The position numbers were made by a program, and so were the translations under genes. Positions 25,381 to 36,405 of a stretch of 64,000 bases of DNA are shown piece by piece. The DNA lies in NCBI GenBank assembly GCA_016215625.1, contig JACRIW010000058.1, forward strand, positions 96,252-160,251, given 5' to 3'. This stretch comes from Candidatus Eiseniibacteriota bacterium (GTDB taxonomy: Bacteria > Eisenbacteria > RBG-16-71-46). A model generated the notes under the pieces. The model was not told the origin of the DNA. It saw only the letters and a list, made by a program, of their open reading frames with translations, and searched no databases. Numbering within the stretch: position 1 is the first letter of the stretch; each line of letters begins with the position of its first letter.

Positions 25381-28300
25381 ATGCGCGTAACGCTCGCCAC
25401 GATCGTCCTGCTGCTCGCCGCGGCCACCGCCGCCGGCGCCGCCGCGCTCGACCTGCCGGTCTCCCGGCCGGACAGCCCGATCGCGCCTCCTTTCTATCGC
25501 GGCGACGTGATCGAGCTGCAGCTGGCGCCCGCCGCCGCGAGCGCCGCACGCGCCACGCGCACCGCGCTCACGCGCGCATCGGCGAGTCCGCGGGGCGGTG
25601 TGACCGCGCAGCTCGGCGTGGGAGCGGTGGACGCGGTCGCTTTCGCGCTCGGCGCGCGCGGCTTCGAGCCCGAATTCGTGGGCGAGACGCCGGGTTCGGG
25701 CGGCACCGACCTGAGCGCGTTTCACGTCGTGCACCTCGGCGCGGGCGTGTCGCTGGAGGACGCGCTCGATCGCTTCCGCGCGCTGCCCGAAGTGCTGAGC
25801 GCGGACCCGATCGCCGTGCTCCCGGTTTCGGCCGCGCCACCGGACGACTCGCTCTTCGCGCGCCAGAAGTGGATGTACGAGTGGACGACGCCGCGCCACG
25901 ACGACCGCGCGCTCGACGCGTGGGACGTGCAGCGCGGCGACACGTCGATCGTCGTGGGCATCCTCGACACGGGACTGCTCGCGTGGCACCCGGACCTGGG
26001 CGGAACGGCCGCGGGCGGGCACGGCAACCTGTTCGTGAACTGGGCCGAGGCGGGCGGCGTCGCGGGTGTGGACGACGACGCGAACGGCTTCGTGGACGAC
26101 GTGAGCGGCTGGGACTTCGTGGACTCGCTCGGCTTCTCGGTGCCGACGGGCGAGGACGGCTCGGGCAAGGACAACGACCCGAGCGACGTGGCCGGCCACG
26201 GCACGGCGGTCTCGGGCATCATCGGTGCGCTGGTGCACAACGCGAGCGGCATCGCCGGCATGGTGCCCAACGTGCGGCTGCTGCCGGTGCGGTGCGCGTA
26301 CGCGACCGGCGTGCGTCCGGCGGCGGGCGTCGACATGCTCGCCGCGGCGCGCGCGATCGCTTATGCGACGCGCATGGGCGCGAGCGTGCTCAACTGCTCG
26401 TGGGAGTCGCTCGACCAGAACGGCCTCGGGGCCGCGGTCACGAACGCCGTGCGCGCAGGCGTCGTGTTCGTGAACGCGTCGGGCAACCGCATCTCGTCGG
26501 GCACCTATCTCGGCCAGCGCGAGGACGTGATCTCGGTCGCGGGCGTCGACAGCACGGACGTCATGTGGGCGAACAGCACGCGCGGCACGTGGCTCGACCT
26601 GTGCGCGCAGGCGGTCGGCATCACGAGCACGTTCGTGCAGGGCACGGGCCCGGACTCGCTCGGCTATCGCCAGCCGGACTACCGCGGCGGCCTCGTGGGC
26701 ACGTCGTTCGCCGCGCCGCAGGTGACGGGCGCCGTCGCGCTCATGCAGGCGCAGCGCCGTGCGCAGGGGCGCGATCCGTACACGGCGATCGGCGCCGCGC
26801 TGCGCGTGCGCGAGACGGCGGACGACCACCACGCGATCAACCCGCTCTACCTGAACATCGGTACCGGACGGCTCAACGTGCTGCGCGCGCTCACCGATCC
26901 GCCGACGTCGTTCGCGACGCGCACGAAGGCGCGCAGCGTGGGCGCTCCGGTCGCGCTGCGGCTCAACGACGGCACCTCGCGCGTCGTGTTCGCGACGAGC
27001 GATCGCCAGCTGGTCGCACTCGAAGGTGCGTTCGGCGACACGCTCTGGCGCGCCGCGCTGCCGAACGCGCCCGCCGGTCATCCGGCGGCGGCGCCGATCG
27101 GCAACGGCCGCATCGGCATCTTCGTGGGCTGCGCGGGCGGCATGATCGCCGGCTTCGACGCGAACGGCGCTGCGCTGCCGGGCTGGCCGCGCACGGGGCT
27201 CGGAGGCACGCTGGTCGCGAGCGTGGGCGACCTCGACGGCGACGCCGTGCCCGAAATCGTCGCGGTGTCGTCCGACGGCGTGGTCTGGGCGATGCGCACG
27301 AACGGCGCGGTGCTCGCGGGATTCCCGTACGTGAGCGGCGTGCTCGGCGGCTCGGTCGCGCTCGCGGATCTCGACGCGCAGCCGGGACGCGAGATCGTGT
27401 TCCTCGACGGCAACTCGGTGCTGCACGCGTTCACGTCCGGCGGCGCCGAACTGCAAGGCTGGCCGGTCGCGGCGCCCACGGCGTCGCGCGCGCCGATCGT
27501 GGTGGCGCTCGGCACGCGGCGCGAGACCGCGGTGATCGTCGCGGGCAGCGGCCGCATGGACGCGATCACGGCCGCGGGCAACGTCCGCTGGTCGAACACC
27601 TACACCGGCAATCCCTCGCAGGACCCGATCGCGGGCGACCTCGACGGCGACGGCGTCGACGAAGTGCTCGTCGCGATCAGCAATCCGCTGCAGCTGCGCG
27701 CCGTGGACTCGAGCGGCGTCGCGCTCGCGCGCACGGGCTGGCCGCTCACGCTGACGGCGGCGCCCGGCGGCGCGCTCGTCATGGGGCCGATGATGAACGG
27801 CGGGCGCGCGTGCGTGGGCTGGTTCACGAGCGCGGGCTTCGTCGCGTACGACGACAGCGCCCGCGCCGTGCCGGGCTTCCCGCGGCCGGGACTCGCGGGC
27901 GTGGCGCCGAACGTGTCCGAGCTCGACGGCGACGGCGCGACCGAGATCGCGATGGGCGTCGCGACCGGCGACTCGGCGTTCTACGCGTTCGACGCGGGCG
28001 CGGCCTCGTGGAACGCCGCCAATGTCTTCTGGCCGACCGTGCGTGGCGACAACGCGCGCACGGCCGATCGCAGCAGTCCCGGCACGATCGCGCCGCTCGA
28101 CGTGACGCGCCCGGCGCCGGTCGCCGACGTGCTCGCGCAGGCGACGGGGACGAGGAGCGCGCGCGTGACCTGGACGATGACGGGGGACGACAGCCTCACG
28201 GGCCGCGCCGCGTCCGTGGACCTGCGCTACACGACCACGCCGCTCGACGAAACGAGCTTCCTGCTCGCCGCGCAGTGGCCGGTGGGCACGCCCGACAGCA

Positions 28301-29058
28301 GCGGCGCGCTCATGCAGGCGGACGTCACCGGGCTGCAGGAAGGACGCACGTACTTCTTCGCGCTGCGCGTGCGTGACGACGCGGGGCTCGCGAGCGCGCT
28401 GTCCAACGTGGACACCGTGAGAACGCCGGGCCTGCGGCCCGGCCCGGTGACCGACCTGCGCGTCGGCGCACTGCGCGACACCGTCGTCACGCTGCGCTGG
28501 ACCGCCACGGGCGACGACGGCGCGTCCGGCCGGCCGGACCACTACACGATCGTCGCGAACCTGGTGCCGGTCACGGACGGGAACTTCGACGCCGCGCCCA
28601 TGCTCTGGCAGCGCGCCGCCACCGCGGACGCGGGCGCGCCCGAATCGCTCGTCGTGAACGGCCTCGCGCGCGGCAAGCGCTGGTACTTCGCGCTGCGGGC
28701 GACCGACGCGGCGCTTTCGACCTCGGACCTTTCGAACGCCGTGAGCGTGGTGACGCCGATGGGTGGCGCGCTGGGTGCGCGCACGGGGCTCGCGCTCGCG
28801 CCCTCGTCGCGCCCGTCACGGCTGCCGGTGGTCTTCACGTGGCAGCTCGGCGACGCCGCGTCGGGTCCGGCCGTGCTTTCGCTCTACGACCTCGGCGGGC
28901 GGCAGGTGCTGCGCGTGCGGCTCGCCGGCGAGCTGGGCGGGACCTGGGAATGGAACGGCCGGGACGCAGAGAGTCGCCTGGTCCCGGCCGGTCTGTACTT
29001 CGCACGCCTCGAGAGTGGCTCCCGCCACACCGAGACGCGCGTCGTACTGCTGCGTTGA
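25381..29058 (+). CDS. Secreted subtilisin-like (S8) protease with propeller, FnIII and sorting domains
   Basis: 1225 residues from the ATG at 25381, giving a signal peptide (LATIVLLLAAATAAGAAA). An inhibitor-like propeptide is followed by the S8 core with an intact triad: Asp196 (VVGILDTGLL), His273 (VAGHGTAVSG) and Ser442 (LVGTSFAAPQ); the oxyanion Asn is in NASGN. Residues about 520-890 hold FG-GAP/PQQ-like propeller repeats (VGDLDGDAVPEIVAV, GDLDGDGVDEVLVAI, SELDGDGATEIAMGV). Two FnIII domains follow (about 900-1120). The C-terminal FlgD-like Ig module (LYDLGGRQVLRV, GLYFARLES) ends RVVLLR, so export through the Por-like route is likely. A TACACT box at 25311 is a candidate -10. Confidence 0.9.
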   Translation: MRVTLATIVLLLAAATAAGAAALDLPVSRPDSPIAPPFYRGDVIELQLAPAAASAARATRTALTRASASPRGGVTAQLGVGAVDAVAFALGARGFEPEFVGETPGSGGTDLSAFHVVHLGAGVSLEDALDRFRALPEVLSADPIAVLPVSAAPPDDSLFARQKWMYEWTTPRHDDRALDAWDVQRGDTSIVVGILDTGLLAWHPDLGGTAAGGHGNLFVNWAEAGGVAGVDDDANGFVDDVSGWDFVDSLGFSVPTGEDGSGKDNDPSDVAGHGTAVSGIIGALVHNASGIAGMVPNVRLLPVRCAYATGVRPAAGVDMLAAARAIAYATRMGASVLNCSWESLDQNGLGAAVTNAVRAGVVFVNASGNRISSGTYLGQREDVISVAGVDSTDVMWANSTRGTWLDLCAQAVGITSTFVQGTGPDSLGYRQPDYRGGLVGTSFAAPQVTGAVALMQAQRRAQGRDPYTAIGAALRVRETADDHHAINPLYLNIGTGRLNVLRALTDPPTSFATRTKARSVGAPVALRLNDGTSRVVFATSDRQLVALEGAFGDTLWRAALPNAPAGHPAAAPIGNGRIGIFVGCAGGMIAGFDANGAALPGWPRTGLGGTLVASVGDLDGDAVPEIVAVSSDGVVWAMRTNGAVLAGFPYVSGVLGGSVALADLDAQPGREIVFLDGNSVLHAFTSGGAELQGWPVAAPTASRAPIVVALGTRRETAVIVAGSGRMDAITAAGNVRWSNTYTGNPSQDPIAGDLDGDGVDEVLVAISNPLQLRAVDSSGVALARTGWPLTLTAAPGGALVMGPMMNGGRACVGWFTSAGFVAYDDSARAVPGFPRPGLAGVAPNVSELDGDGATEIAMGVATGDSAFYAFDAGAASWNAANVFWPTVRGDNARTADRSSPGTIAPLDVTRPAPVADVLAQATGTRSARVTWTMTGDDSLTGRAASVDLRYTTTPLDETSFLLAAQWPVGTPDSSGALMQADVTGLQEGRTYFFALRVRDDAGLASALSNVDTVRTPGLRPGPVTDLRVGALRDTVVTLRWTATGDDGASGRPDHYTIVANLVPVTDGNFDAAPMLWQRAATADAGAPESLVVNGLARGKRWYFALRATDAALSTSDLSNAVSVVTPMGGALGARTGLALAPSSRPSRLPVVFTWQLGDAASGPAVLSLYDLGGRQVLRVRLAGELGGTWEWNGRDAESRLVPAGLYFARLESGSRHTETRVVLLR

Positions 29059-29063
29059 GTCGA

Positions 29064-29534
29064 TCAGTCGACGATGTTGCCCTTGCCGCCGTCGCCGGTG
29101 TCGAGCGTGCCGCCACCCTGCCAGCCGTGACGCTCGACGATGACGCTGGACGAGTAGGCGGAGGTGTTGCCGGCGGCGTCGACCGCACGGACGCGGTAGA
29201 CCTCGGAACCGTCGGTGCCGACGATCGGGAGCGCCATGACGTCGATGGTCGCGTCGAACGAGGCGATCAGCGAGGGCGTGCCGCCCGAAGGAACGACGTA
29301 GACTTCGTACGCGAGCACGTCCGCCGAGGAGCTGAGCGTCCAGCTGAGGTAGTCTCGGCCGCCGGCGATGTCGTACCAGCCGTGCACGCCGGTCGGAGCG
29401 GCCGGGGGCGTGGTGTCGAGCGTCGGGGGCGGAGTCACGGTCGAAACGCTCGAGGTGGTCTTGCCGCAGCTCGAGAGGGCGAAGACGGTGGCGCCGAGGA
29501 TCAGCGCAAAAACAATCATCTTGTTCGACTTCAC
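29064..29534 (-). CDS. FnIII-domain lipoprotein
   Basis: 156 residues from the GTG at 29534, which follows AGGAGG. The signal peptide MIVFALILGATVFALSSC ends in a lipobox (LSSC), so the mature protein is a lipoprotein acylated at that Cys. A Thr/Pro-rich tether leads to one fibronectin type III domain (residues about 50-135: APTGVHGWYD...YLSWTLSSSADVLAYEVYVV). The C-terminus is Gly-rich (GWQGGGTLDTGDGGKGNIVD). Function unknown; probably a surface or periplasmic adaptor. It is convergent with the S8 protease (six bases between stops) and divergent from the M23 gene. Confidence 0.8.
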   Translation of the reverse strand: MKSNKMIVFALILGATVFALSSCGKTTSSVSTVTPPPTLDTTPPAAPTGVHGWYDIAGGRDYLSWTLSSSADVLAYEVYVVPSGGTPSLIASFDATIDVMALPIVGTDGSEVYRVRAVDAAGNTSAYSSSVIVERHGWQGGGTLDTGDGGKGNIVD

Positions 29535-29737
29535 GGATGGCCTCCTGTGTGATGCGATTGCCGAGGGGGGTGCGGGCCTCCAAGCCAGGAGCCCGGTTCG
29601 GTCTACCGGTGGAGTCAGCAACCCCGGTGCCATTCGTCCGGGAGGCGCCGGCGGCGACTCGGAGGCACGCATTGGCAATCACTAAGCGGGCAAGCTGCAC
29701 AATCCACGGGAGCGCATTCCCGTTTCGCGCATGCGCG

Positions 29738-31816
29738 ATGCAATGGCTTCTCGCGTTCGCCGTTGCTTCCTGCGGTGTGGCCGTCGCCCGGGCCGAGGGG
29801 CTTTCCGGTCCCTTGGCGGCGCCGCTGGACCGCCCGGTCGAGGTCGCGCCGCTCGCCTCGATGCGCCTCACGGGTGGGTTCGGCGAGCTGCGTTCGAATC
29901 ACTTCCACGCGGGGCTCGACCTTTCGACCGGCGGGCGCGTGGGCGCCCCGGTGCGCGCGCCGCTCGCGTGCACGGTCGAGCGCGTGCGCGCGAGCGGCGT
30001 CGGCTACGGCCGCTCCTTGTACGTGCGCGCGGCCGACGGACGGCTGTTCGTGTTCGGGCATCTCGACGCGTTCGCACCCGCGCTCGCGGCGTACGTGGAC
30101 TCCGTGCAGCGCGCGGTGGCGCAGTACGAGCAGGACCTGTGGCCGCCCGCCGGGCGATTCCGCTTCGCTTCCGGCGAGACGCTCGCGTGGAGCGGCGAGT
30201 CCGGCGCGGGCGCTCCGCACCTGCACGTCGAAGTGCGCCACGGCGACTTCGCGCTCTCGCCGCTGCGCGCGGGACTGTCGATGCCGCGCGACGACGGCGC
30301 GCCGGTGATCGAGTCGGTCGTGCTCGAGACGATCTCGCTCGGCGCGCGCGTCGAACGCCGGGCGTCGCCGTTCACCTGGCGCCCGGGCATGAGCGACACG
30401 ATCGTCGTGCGCGGCGCGGCGCGCGCGATCGTGCGCGCGCGCTCTGGGCTGGCGGGCGCGGGGGATGTGCCGGCGTGGAGCACGGCGATCGAGTGGAGCG
30501 GTTGGACGATCGAGGCGCGGCTCGACAGCATCTCGTGGGCCGGAGAGATGGCGCAGCTCGACTGGCTCGTGGATCGCGGCCGCGTGAACGGCGCCGCGGC
30601 GAACGGCGGCATGATCCTGTGGGCCGCGCCCGGAGCGCGCCCGCGTTTCCTGCGCACGAACGTGCCCGAGGGCGTCACGGGCGGCACGCTCGTGGTCTCG
30701 CCCGGCGAGGCGGCCCGGCCGCTGCTCGTGCGCGCGCGCGACGTGAACGGCCGCGAGAGCACGCGCACGCTGTGGCTGCGCGCGCCGCGCACGGCCGATG
30801 AGCTCGCCGACGCGGTGGACGAGCGCAAGCCGCGGCCGAAGTCTTCCGACGAGGACGAGCCCGAGGACCGCGGCTATCCGTGGTGGGATGTCGCCTCGCT
30901 GCCCGGCGGCGATCTGCTGCGGGTGCGCCTCAAGTGGGTCGGTGGCGACGAGTTTGCCGGGCTGCGCGACGCACGCATCGCCCACGTCGGCTGGCCAGAC
31001 TCGACGGGTGAGCGCGCGACGTGGGACGGACAGGCCTGGAGCGCGATCGTGCCGGCGGGAACGCTGCCCAATGACGACAGCTTCTGGATGCTCGGCACCC
31101 GGCCCGACAGCTCGACCTGCTCGTCGGGGTTCTCGTGCATGACTTGGCGCGCGGGAGAGGACCGGCTGATCCTTCCGAACGACGACTCGAAGTTCTCGAT
31201 CCCGCCCGGCGGCGTGTTCGAGCCTTCGTCGATCGTCACCTCGTACATGCCGAATCGCGCGACCGACCGCCGCTGGACGCTGAACTACCTTCGCGTGGAG
31301 CCGCGCCGTTTGCCACTGGCGAAACCCATCGGGATCGCGCTGCGCCTGCGAGCGCATCATCCGCGCGAAGGTGTGGGCCTGTATCGCCGCGATTCCGACG
31401 GCGACTGGGAGTTCCAGCGCGCGAGCTTCGACACCGCCGGTCGCTGGTACCAGGCCGAAACGAGCACGCTCGGCGAGTTCGCGCTCCTGCGCGACGTCGC
31501 GCCGCCCGTGGTGCGCACGGCGAAGCCGCCGCGGCGCGCGAGCGCCGGCGCCTACTCGCGCTGGCAGCTCGTCGCGCAGGTGAGCGACGCGCTGTCGGGT
31601 ATCGACGCGCGCCTGACGCGCTTCGTGGTGGACGGCCAGCCCGTGCCGAGCGAGTGGGATCCGGAGGAGCGCCAGCTGCGCTGGCGTCCGCTCCTGCCGC
31701 CGGCGAAGGGGCGCCACTCCTATGAAGTGGTGGCCACCGACCGCGCCGGACTCGTGACGCGGACGCGCGGGACCTTTGTGCTAGATTCCGCGCGTGAAGT
31801 GAATCCATCCCGCTGA
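29738..31816 (+). CDS. Exported M23 (LytM-type) metallopeptidase
   Basis: 692 residues from the ATG at 29738, which begins the signal peptide (WLLAFAVASCGVAVARA); the track start lies far upstream in non-coding sequence. Residues about 40-175 form the LytM fold with all zinc and catalytic residues: HFHAGLDLS (His57, Asp61) and HLHVEV (His161, His163). A long insertion separates the second strand and the HxH motif. The rest, about 500 residues, is beta-rich with an Ig-like C-terminal domain (YSRWQLVAQVSDALSGIDARL, HSYEVVATDRAGL). It probably cleaves peptidoglycan cross-bridges or scaffolds them. No sorting tail. The end of the gene contains a possible promoter for dnaE. Confidence 0.88.
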   Translation: MQWLLAFAVASCGVAVARAEGLSGPLAAPLDRPVEVAPLASMRLTGGFGELRSNHFHAGLDLSTGGRVGAPVRAPLACTVERVRASGVGYGRSLYVRAADGRLFVFGHLDAFAPALAAYVDSVQRAVAQYEQDLWPPAGRFRFASGETLAWSGESGAGAPHLHVEVRHGDFALSPLRAGLSMPRDDGAPVIESVVLETISLGARVERRASPFTWRPGMSDTIVVRGAARAIVRARSGLAGAGDVPAWSTAIEWSGWTIEARLDSISWAGEMAQLDWLVDRGRVNGAAANGGMILWAAPGARPRFLRTNVPEGVTGGTLVVSPGEAARPLLVRARDVNGRESTRTLWLRAPRTADELADAVDERKPRPKSSDEDEPEDRGYPWWDVASLPGGDLLRVRLKWVGGDEFAGLRDARIAHVGWPDSTGERATWDGQAWSAIVPAGTLPNDDSFWMLGTRPDSSTCSSGFSCMTWRAGEDRLILPNDDSKFSIPPGGVFEPSSIVTSYMPNRATDRRWTLNYLRVEPRRLPLAKPIGIALRLRAHHPREGVGLYRRDSDGDWEFQRASFDTAGRWYQAETSTLGEFALLRDVAPPVVRTAKPPRRASAGAYSRWQLVAQVSDALSGIDARLTRFVVDGQPVPSEWDPEERQLRWRPLLPPAKGRHSYEVVATDRAGLVTRTRGTFVLDSAREVNPSR
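31779..31787 (+). promoter_or_regulatory. Possible extended -10 promoter for dnaE
   Basis: TGCTAGATT, an extended -10 element, lies in the last codons of the M23 gene, 132 bases before the dnaE start. It is almost identical to the TGCTAGAGT box of the Trm112 promoter at 36340. No clear -35 is visible at 16-18 bases. Confidence 0.3.
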
Positions 31817-31918
31817 GCGCGCGCGCCTCGTCTGGCGCCGCCGCGCTCCGGCCCCCGAACCCCCGAGCGGGCGTCCGGGCGTCCACCATCCGGAACCGGC
31901 ATCGCGCAGGACGCGCCC

Positions 31919-34900
31919 ATGAAGCATTCCGACTTCGTACATCTCCACAACCACAGCGACTACTCGCTGCTCGACGGCGCCTCGACCATCCCCGCGATGG
32001 TCAAGAAGGCCGCCAAGCTGAACATGCCGGCGCTCGCGCTGACCGACCACGGCTCGATGTTCGGCGCGGTCGAGTTCTACAACGACGCCAAGAAGGCGGG
32101 CGTGAAACCGATCGTGGGCATGGAGGCCTACGTCACGCGCAACGGGCGCGCGACCAGGAAGCCCGGTGACGTGGCGCACCACCTCGTGCTGCTCGCGCGC
32201 GACGAGGCGGGCTTCCGCAACCTCATGCGGCTTTCCTCGCTCGCGTACCTCGAGGGCTTCTACTACAAGCCGCGCGTGGATCACGAGCTGCTGTCGAAGT
32301 ACTCGGCCGGCCTCCTCGCGCTGTCCGCCTGCCCCAAGGGCGAGATCGCGTACGACCTGCTCGAGGACCGCGACGACGACGCGCTCAAGACCGCGATGAT
32401 GTATCGCGACATTTTCGGCGCCGAGAACTTCTTCCTCGAGATCCAGAACCACGGGCTCGACATCGAGACGAAGATCCGCTCCAAGGTGGCCGCGCTCGCC
32501 GCGAAGACCGGACTGCCGCTCGTCGCGACGAACGACTGCCACTACCTCGAGAAGGACCACACCGAAGCGCAGGACGTGCTCATCTGCATCCAGACGGGCA
32601 AGAACGTGGACGACGCGCAGCGCATGCGCGCGGTCGCCGAGCTGCACTTCCGTTCGCCCGACGAGATGCAGCACGCGTTCTCGGACCAGCCGCAGGCGCT
32701 GCTCAACACGCTGGCCGTCGCCGAGCGCTGCAATCTCAAGATGGACTTCGGCAAGCCGCTGCTGCCCGAGTTCCCGCTCCCCGAGGGCTGGGCCAACACC
32801 GACGAGTACTTCCGCGACCTGGCGTGGAAGGAACTGCACGCGCGCATGGGCTCGGAACTGGGCGACGCCTGCAGGCAGCGTTTCGCCTACGAACTCGACG
32901 TCATCTGCAAGATGGGATTCGCGTCGTACTTCCTGATCGTGCGTGACTTCATCGCGTTCGCGCGCGAGAACGGCATCGGCGTCGGCCCGGGCCGTGGCTC
33001 GGCCGCCGGCTCGCTCGTGGCGTTCGCGCTGCGCATCACGGACGTGGACCCGCTCAAGCACCAGCTGATCTTCGAGCGCTTCCTGAATCCCGAGCGCGTG
33101 TCCATGCCCGATATCGACATCGACTTCGACGATCTCCGGCGCGGCGAAGTGATCGAGTACGTGAAGCGCAAGTACGGCGAGACGAACGTCACGCAGATCA
33201 TCACGTTCGGCACGATGGGCGCGAAGGGCGTGGTGCGCGACACCGGCCGCGCGCTCGGTTTCCCGGTCGCCGAGGTGGACCGCGTGGCGAAGCTCGTGCC
33301 CGACGGCCTCGGCATGACGCTCGACAAGGCGCTCGAACAGACTCCCGACCTGCGTGCGCTGCCCGAGAAGGGCGGCAACTACGCGAAGTGGCTCAAGTCC
33401 GCTCAGGTGCTCGAGGGCCTCGCGCGCCACGCGTCGACGCATGCGGCCGGCGTGCTCATCACGCCGGGGCCGCTGCTCGACTACGTGCCGCTCTACCGCC
33501 AGAAGGACGGCTCGACCACCACGCAGTGGGACATGAAGTCGGTCGAGAAGTCCGGCCTGCTCAAGATGGACTTCCTCGGGCTGCGCACGCTGTCCGTGCT
33601 CGACGAGTGCGTGCGCCTCGTGAAGCAGCACCATGGCGTCGACGTGGACTGGCATGCGCTCGAGCTGACCGACCCGGCCGCGTACAAGGTGTTCCAGGAC
33701 GGCGACACGGTCGCGATCTTCCAGTTCGAATCCGCGGGCATGCGCGACTACATGAAGAAGCTCAAGCCCACGGTCTTCGAAGACCTGGTCGCCATGAACG
33801 CGCTCTACCGCCCCGGTCCGATGGAGAACATTCCGTACTTCATCGACTGCAAGCACGGGCGGCAGGTGGCGAAGTACGACCATCCCAAGCTGAAGCCCAT
33901 CCTCGAGGGCACGTACGGCGTGTTCGTGTACCAGGAGCAGGTCATGGCCTCGGCGCACGATCTGGCGGGCTTCTCGATGGCACAGGCCGACGAGCTGCGC
34001 CGCGCGATGGGCAAGAAGATCGTCGAGGAGATGGCGAAGAAGCGCGTGCAGTTCATCGAAGGCTGCGCGAAGGCTTCTCACATCCCCGAGAAGATCGCGG
34101 ACAAGATCTTCACGACGATGGAGAAGTTCGCCGGGTACGGCTTCAACAAGTCGCACTCGGCCGCGTACGCGCTCGTCGCGTACCAGTGCGCGTACCTCAA
34201 GGGGCACTGGCCGGCCGCGTTCATGGCCGCGACGATGACTTCCGAAATGAGCGACAGCGTCCGCGTGCTGACGCTCATCGAGGAAGTCCGCCGGCTCGGC
34301 ATCGAGCTGCTGCCGCCCGACGTGAACAAGTCGAACTACAAGTTCACGCTCGAGGACGGCAAGATCCGCATCGGCCTCGGAGCGGTGCGCAACGTGGGGC
34401 AGGGCGCGATCGAGGCGCTCGTCGCGGCACGCGACGAAGGCGGCGCGTTCCGCGACGTGTTCGACCTCACCTCGCGCGTCGCCGCGGGCTCGTTCAATCG
34501 CAAGGTGCTCGAGTCGCTCGTCATGGCGGGCGCGTGCGACGGGCTGAACGCGTCGCGCGAATCGCTGTTCGCGGGCGCGGCGCTCGCGCTCGACCACGCG
34601 TCCACCGTGCACCGCGAGAAGGCGAGCGGCCCGTCGAGCCTGTTCGGCGGCGGCGACGACGCCGGCGCTTCGCTCGCCGTCTCGGCGCCGGCGCTGCCGG
34701 TCGTGCCCGCGTGGGACCAGCGCGACAAGGGCGCGAAGGAGAAGGAAGTGCTCGGCTTCTACCTCTCCGGGCACCCGCTCGAACACCTGCGGGAGGAGAT
34801 CGAGCGCATCGCGACCTGCAGCATCACGCAGGCGCTCGAGCGCGGCGACGGCTCCGAGGTGCGCATCGTCGGCATCGTGAGCCACATCAAGCCGATCACG

Positions 34901-35362
34901 ACCAAGGCCGGCAAGCTCATGGCCATCGTCGCGATCGAGGATCTCGCCGGCCGCGCCGAGTGCACGTTCTTTCCCGAAGCCTGGGAGACGGCGCGCCCGC
35001 TCGTGACGGCCGACGCCATCATCGTCGTCTCGGGCCGCATCGAGGTGCGCGAGGAACGCGGCGCCCAGCTGCTCGTTTCGGAGGTGCGCCCGTGGGAGCA
35101 GGGGCGCGAGCAGTTCCGTCCGGCGCTGCACGTCGAACTGCGCGCCGAGGACATCACCGAGGAGCGCCTCGCGGGCATCGACGAAGCGCTTTCTGCGTTC
35201 CCAGGCGATTCTGAGGTATACCTGCACATCGTGAGGCCGGATCACTCGCGCGTGGCGATGCGTTCGCGCCGCTTGCGCGTCGGCTCGCAGGATGGCTTGA
35301 TCCCGCGCATCAAGGAGCGGGCGCCCATGTGCCGCGTGCGCTGGGGAAAGGGGGCTTCGTGA
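31919..35362 (+). CDS. dnaE: DNA polymerase III alpha subunit
   Basis: 1147 residues, close to E. coli DnaE (1160). It is the replicative polymerase catalytic subunit. The N-terminal PHP domain opens with [16 protein letters not shown] and keeps its metal-binding His residues. The polymerase palm contains [16 protein letters not shown] and PDIDIDFDD with the catalytic aspartates, and the fingers contain HAAGVLITP and NALYRPGPM. The helix-hairpin-helix region ([25 protein letters not shown]) and the C-terminal OB domain ([19 protein letters not shown]) follow. This is the DnaE1 type, without an intein. Its stop overlaps the accA GTG start in GTGA, the same gene order as E. coli dnaE-accA. Confidence 0.97.
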   Translation: MKHSDFVHLHNHSDYSLLDGASTIPAMVKKAAKLNMPALALTDHGSMFGAVEFYNDAKKAGVKPIVGMEAYVTRNGRATRKPGDVAHHLVLLARDEAGFRNLMRLSSLAYLEGFYYKPRVDHELLSKYSAGLLALSACPKGEIAYDLLEDRDDDALKTAMMYRDIFGAENFFLEIQNHGLDIETKIRSKVAALAAKTGLPLVATNDCHYLEKDHTEAQDVLICIQTGKNVDDAQRMRAVAELHFRSPDEMQHAFSDQPQALLNTLAVAERCNLKMDFGKPLLPEFPLPEGWANTDEYFRDLAWKELHARMGSELGDACRQRFAYELDVICKMGFASYFLIVRDFIAFARENGIGVGPGRGSAAGSLVAFALRITDVDPLKHQLIFERFLNPERVSMPDIDIDFDDLRRGEVIEYVKRKYGETNVTQIITFGTMGAKGVVRDTGRALGFPVAEVDRVAKLVPDGLGMTLDKALEQTPDLRALPEKGGNYAKWLKSAQVLEGLARHASTHAAGVLITPGPLLDYVPLYRQKDGSTTTQWDMKSVEKSGLLKMDFLGLRTLSVLDECVRLVKQHHGVDVDWHALELTDPAAYKVFQDGDTVAIFQFESAGMRDYMKKLKPTVFEDLVAMNALYRPGPMENIPYFIDCKHGRQVAKYDHPKLKPILEGTYGVFVYQEQVMASAHDLAGFSMAQADELRRAMGKKIVEEMAKKRVQFIEGCAKASHIPEKIADKIFTTMEKFAGYGFNKSHSAAYALVAYQCAYLKGHWPAAFMAATMTSEMSDSVRVLTLIEEVRRLGIELLPPDVNKSNYKFTLEDGKIRIGLGAVRNVGQGAIEALVAARDEGGAFRDVFDLTSRVAAGSFNRKVLESLVMAGACDGLNASRESLFAGAALALDHASTVHREKASGPSSLFGGGDDAGASLAVSAPALPVVPAWDQRDKGAKEKEVLGFYLSGHPLEHLREEIERIATCSITQALERGDGSEVRIVGIVSHIKPITTKAGKLMAIVAIEDLAGRAECTFFPEAWETARPLVTADAIIVVSGRIEVREERGAQLLVSEVRPWEQGREQFRPALHVELRAEDITEERLAGIDEALSAFPGDSEVYLHIVRPDHSRVAMRSRRLRVGSQDGLIPRIKERAPMCRVRWGKGAS

Positions 35363-36321
35363 CGGTCTGGCTGGATTTCGAGAAGCCGGTGCTGGAGTTG
35401 GAGCAGAAGATCCAGGAACTGCGCGCGAGCGCCGAGGAGCGCGGCATGGCCGCGGGCGGCGAGCTCGACGAGCTCGAGCGCAAGGCCGAGGAGATGCGCC
35501 GCGAGATCTACGCGAACCTCACGCGCTACCAGCGCGTGCAGATCGCGCGTCATCCGCGCCGGCCGTATTCGCTCGACTACATCCAGCGCTGCTTCACCGA
35601 TTTCCGCGAGCTGCACGGCGACCGTCACTTCGCCGATGATCCCGCGATCGTGGGCGGGCTCGCGTACTTCGAGGGCCGGCCGGTCATGGTCATCGGCCAG
35701 CAGAAAGGCCGCGACACGCGCGAGAACCTCATGCGCCGGTTCGGCATGGCGAACCCCGAAGGCTATCGCAAGGCGCTCCGCCTGATGCAGATGGCCGACC
35801 GCTTCCGCGTCCCCGTCGTGACGCTCGTGGACACCTCCGGCGCCTACCCCGGGCTCGGCGCGGAAGAGCGCGGCCAGGCCGAGGCGATCGCGGTGAACCT
35901 GCGCGAGATGGCGACCTTCGGTGTGCCCATCGTGACCGTCGTGATCGGCGAAGGCGGCTCGGGCGGCGCGCTCGCGATCGCGGTGGCCGACCGCGTGCTC
36001 ATGTTCGAGAACTCGGTCTACTCGGTCATTTCACCCGAAGGCTGCGCCGCGATCCTGTGGCGCGACGGCAAGCAGGGCGCCAAGGCCGCCGAGGCCTTGC
36101 GGCTGGCCGCACAGGACCAGCTGGCGCTGGGCATCGTGGACGAGGTGCTGCCGGAGCCCGTCGGCGGCGCGCACCGCGACTGGGACGCCTGCGCGGCGAC
36201 GCTGTCCACGGCACTTCGCGAGAACCTCGCGCGCTTCGACGGGGTAGCACCCGACGAACTCGTCCGCACCCGGGCCGAGCGCTTCCGCCGGATCGGCGTG
36301 TATCACGAGAGCACGGCTTGA
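35359..36321 (+). CDS. accA: Acetyl-CoA carboxylase carboxyltransferase subunit alpha
   Basis: 320 residues (E. coli 319) from the GTG at 35359; the track ORF begins inside dnaE. With AccD it transfers CO2 from carboxybiotin to acetyl-CoA, making malonyl-CoA for fatty acid synthesis. [15 protein letters not shown] and the coiled N-terminus, the crotonase-fold core ([53 protein letters not shown]) and [14 protein letters not shown] are all standard. It is translationally coupled to dnaE. accD is not in the window. Confidence 0.97.
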   Translation: MTVWLDFEKPVLELEQKIQELRASAEERGMAAGGELDELERKAEEMRREIYANLTRYQRVQIARHPRRPYSLDYIQRCFTDFRELHGDRHFADDPAIVGGLAYFEGRPVMVIGQQKGRDTRENLMRRFGMANPEGYRKALRLMQMADRFRVPVVTLVDTSGAYPGLGAEERGQAEAIAVNLREMATFGVPIVTVVIGEGGSGGALAIAVADRVLMFENSVYSVISPEGCAAILWRDGKQGAKAAEALRLAAQDQLALGIVDEVLPEPVGGAHRDWDACAATLSTALRENLARFDGVAPDELVRTRAERFRRIGVYHESTA

Positions 36322-36347
36322 CCCTCGAAATTGCGCGTTGCTAGAGT
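36319..36347 (+). promoter_or_regulatory. Sigma70-type promoter of the Trm112/PorU gene run
   Basis: TTGACC and TAGAGT are separated by exactly 17 bases, with TGC before the -10 making it an extended -10 promoter. It begins in the stop codon region of accA and lies 59 bases upstream of the Trm112 ATG. This is one of the two best promoters I see in the window. Confidence 0.7.
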
Positions 36348-36405
36348 CCTCGCGCCTGTCGTGACCCCGGTTGAAAGCTTTCCTCCGTATCCGTCGAGGA
36401 GTGGC

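Noticed and set aside
22436-25390. 984-residue plus-strand ORF
   Set aside because: It runs antisense through the ExeA-SPOR gene and pyrE, both of which have clear family motifs.
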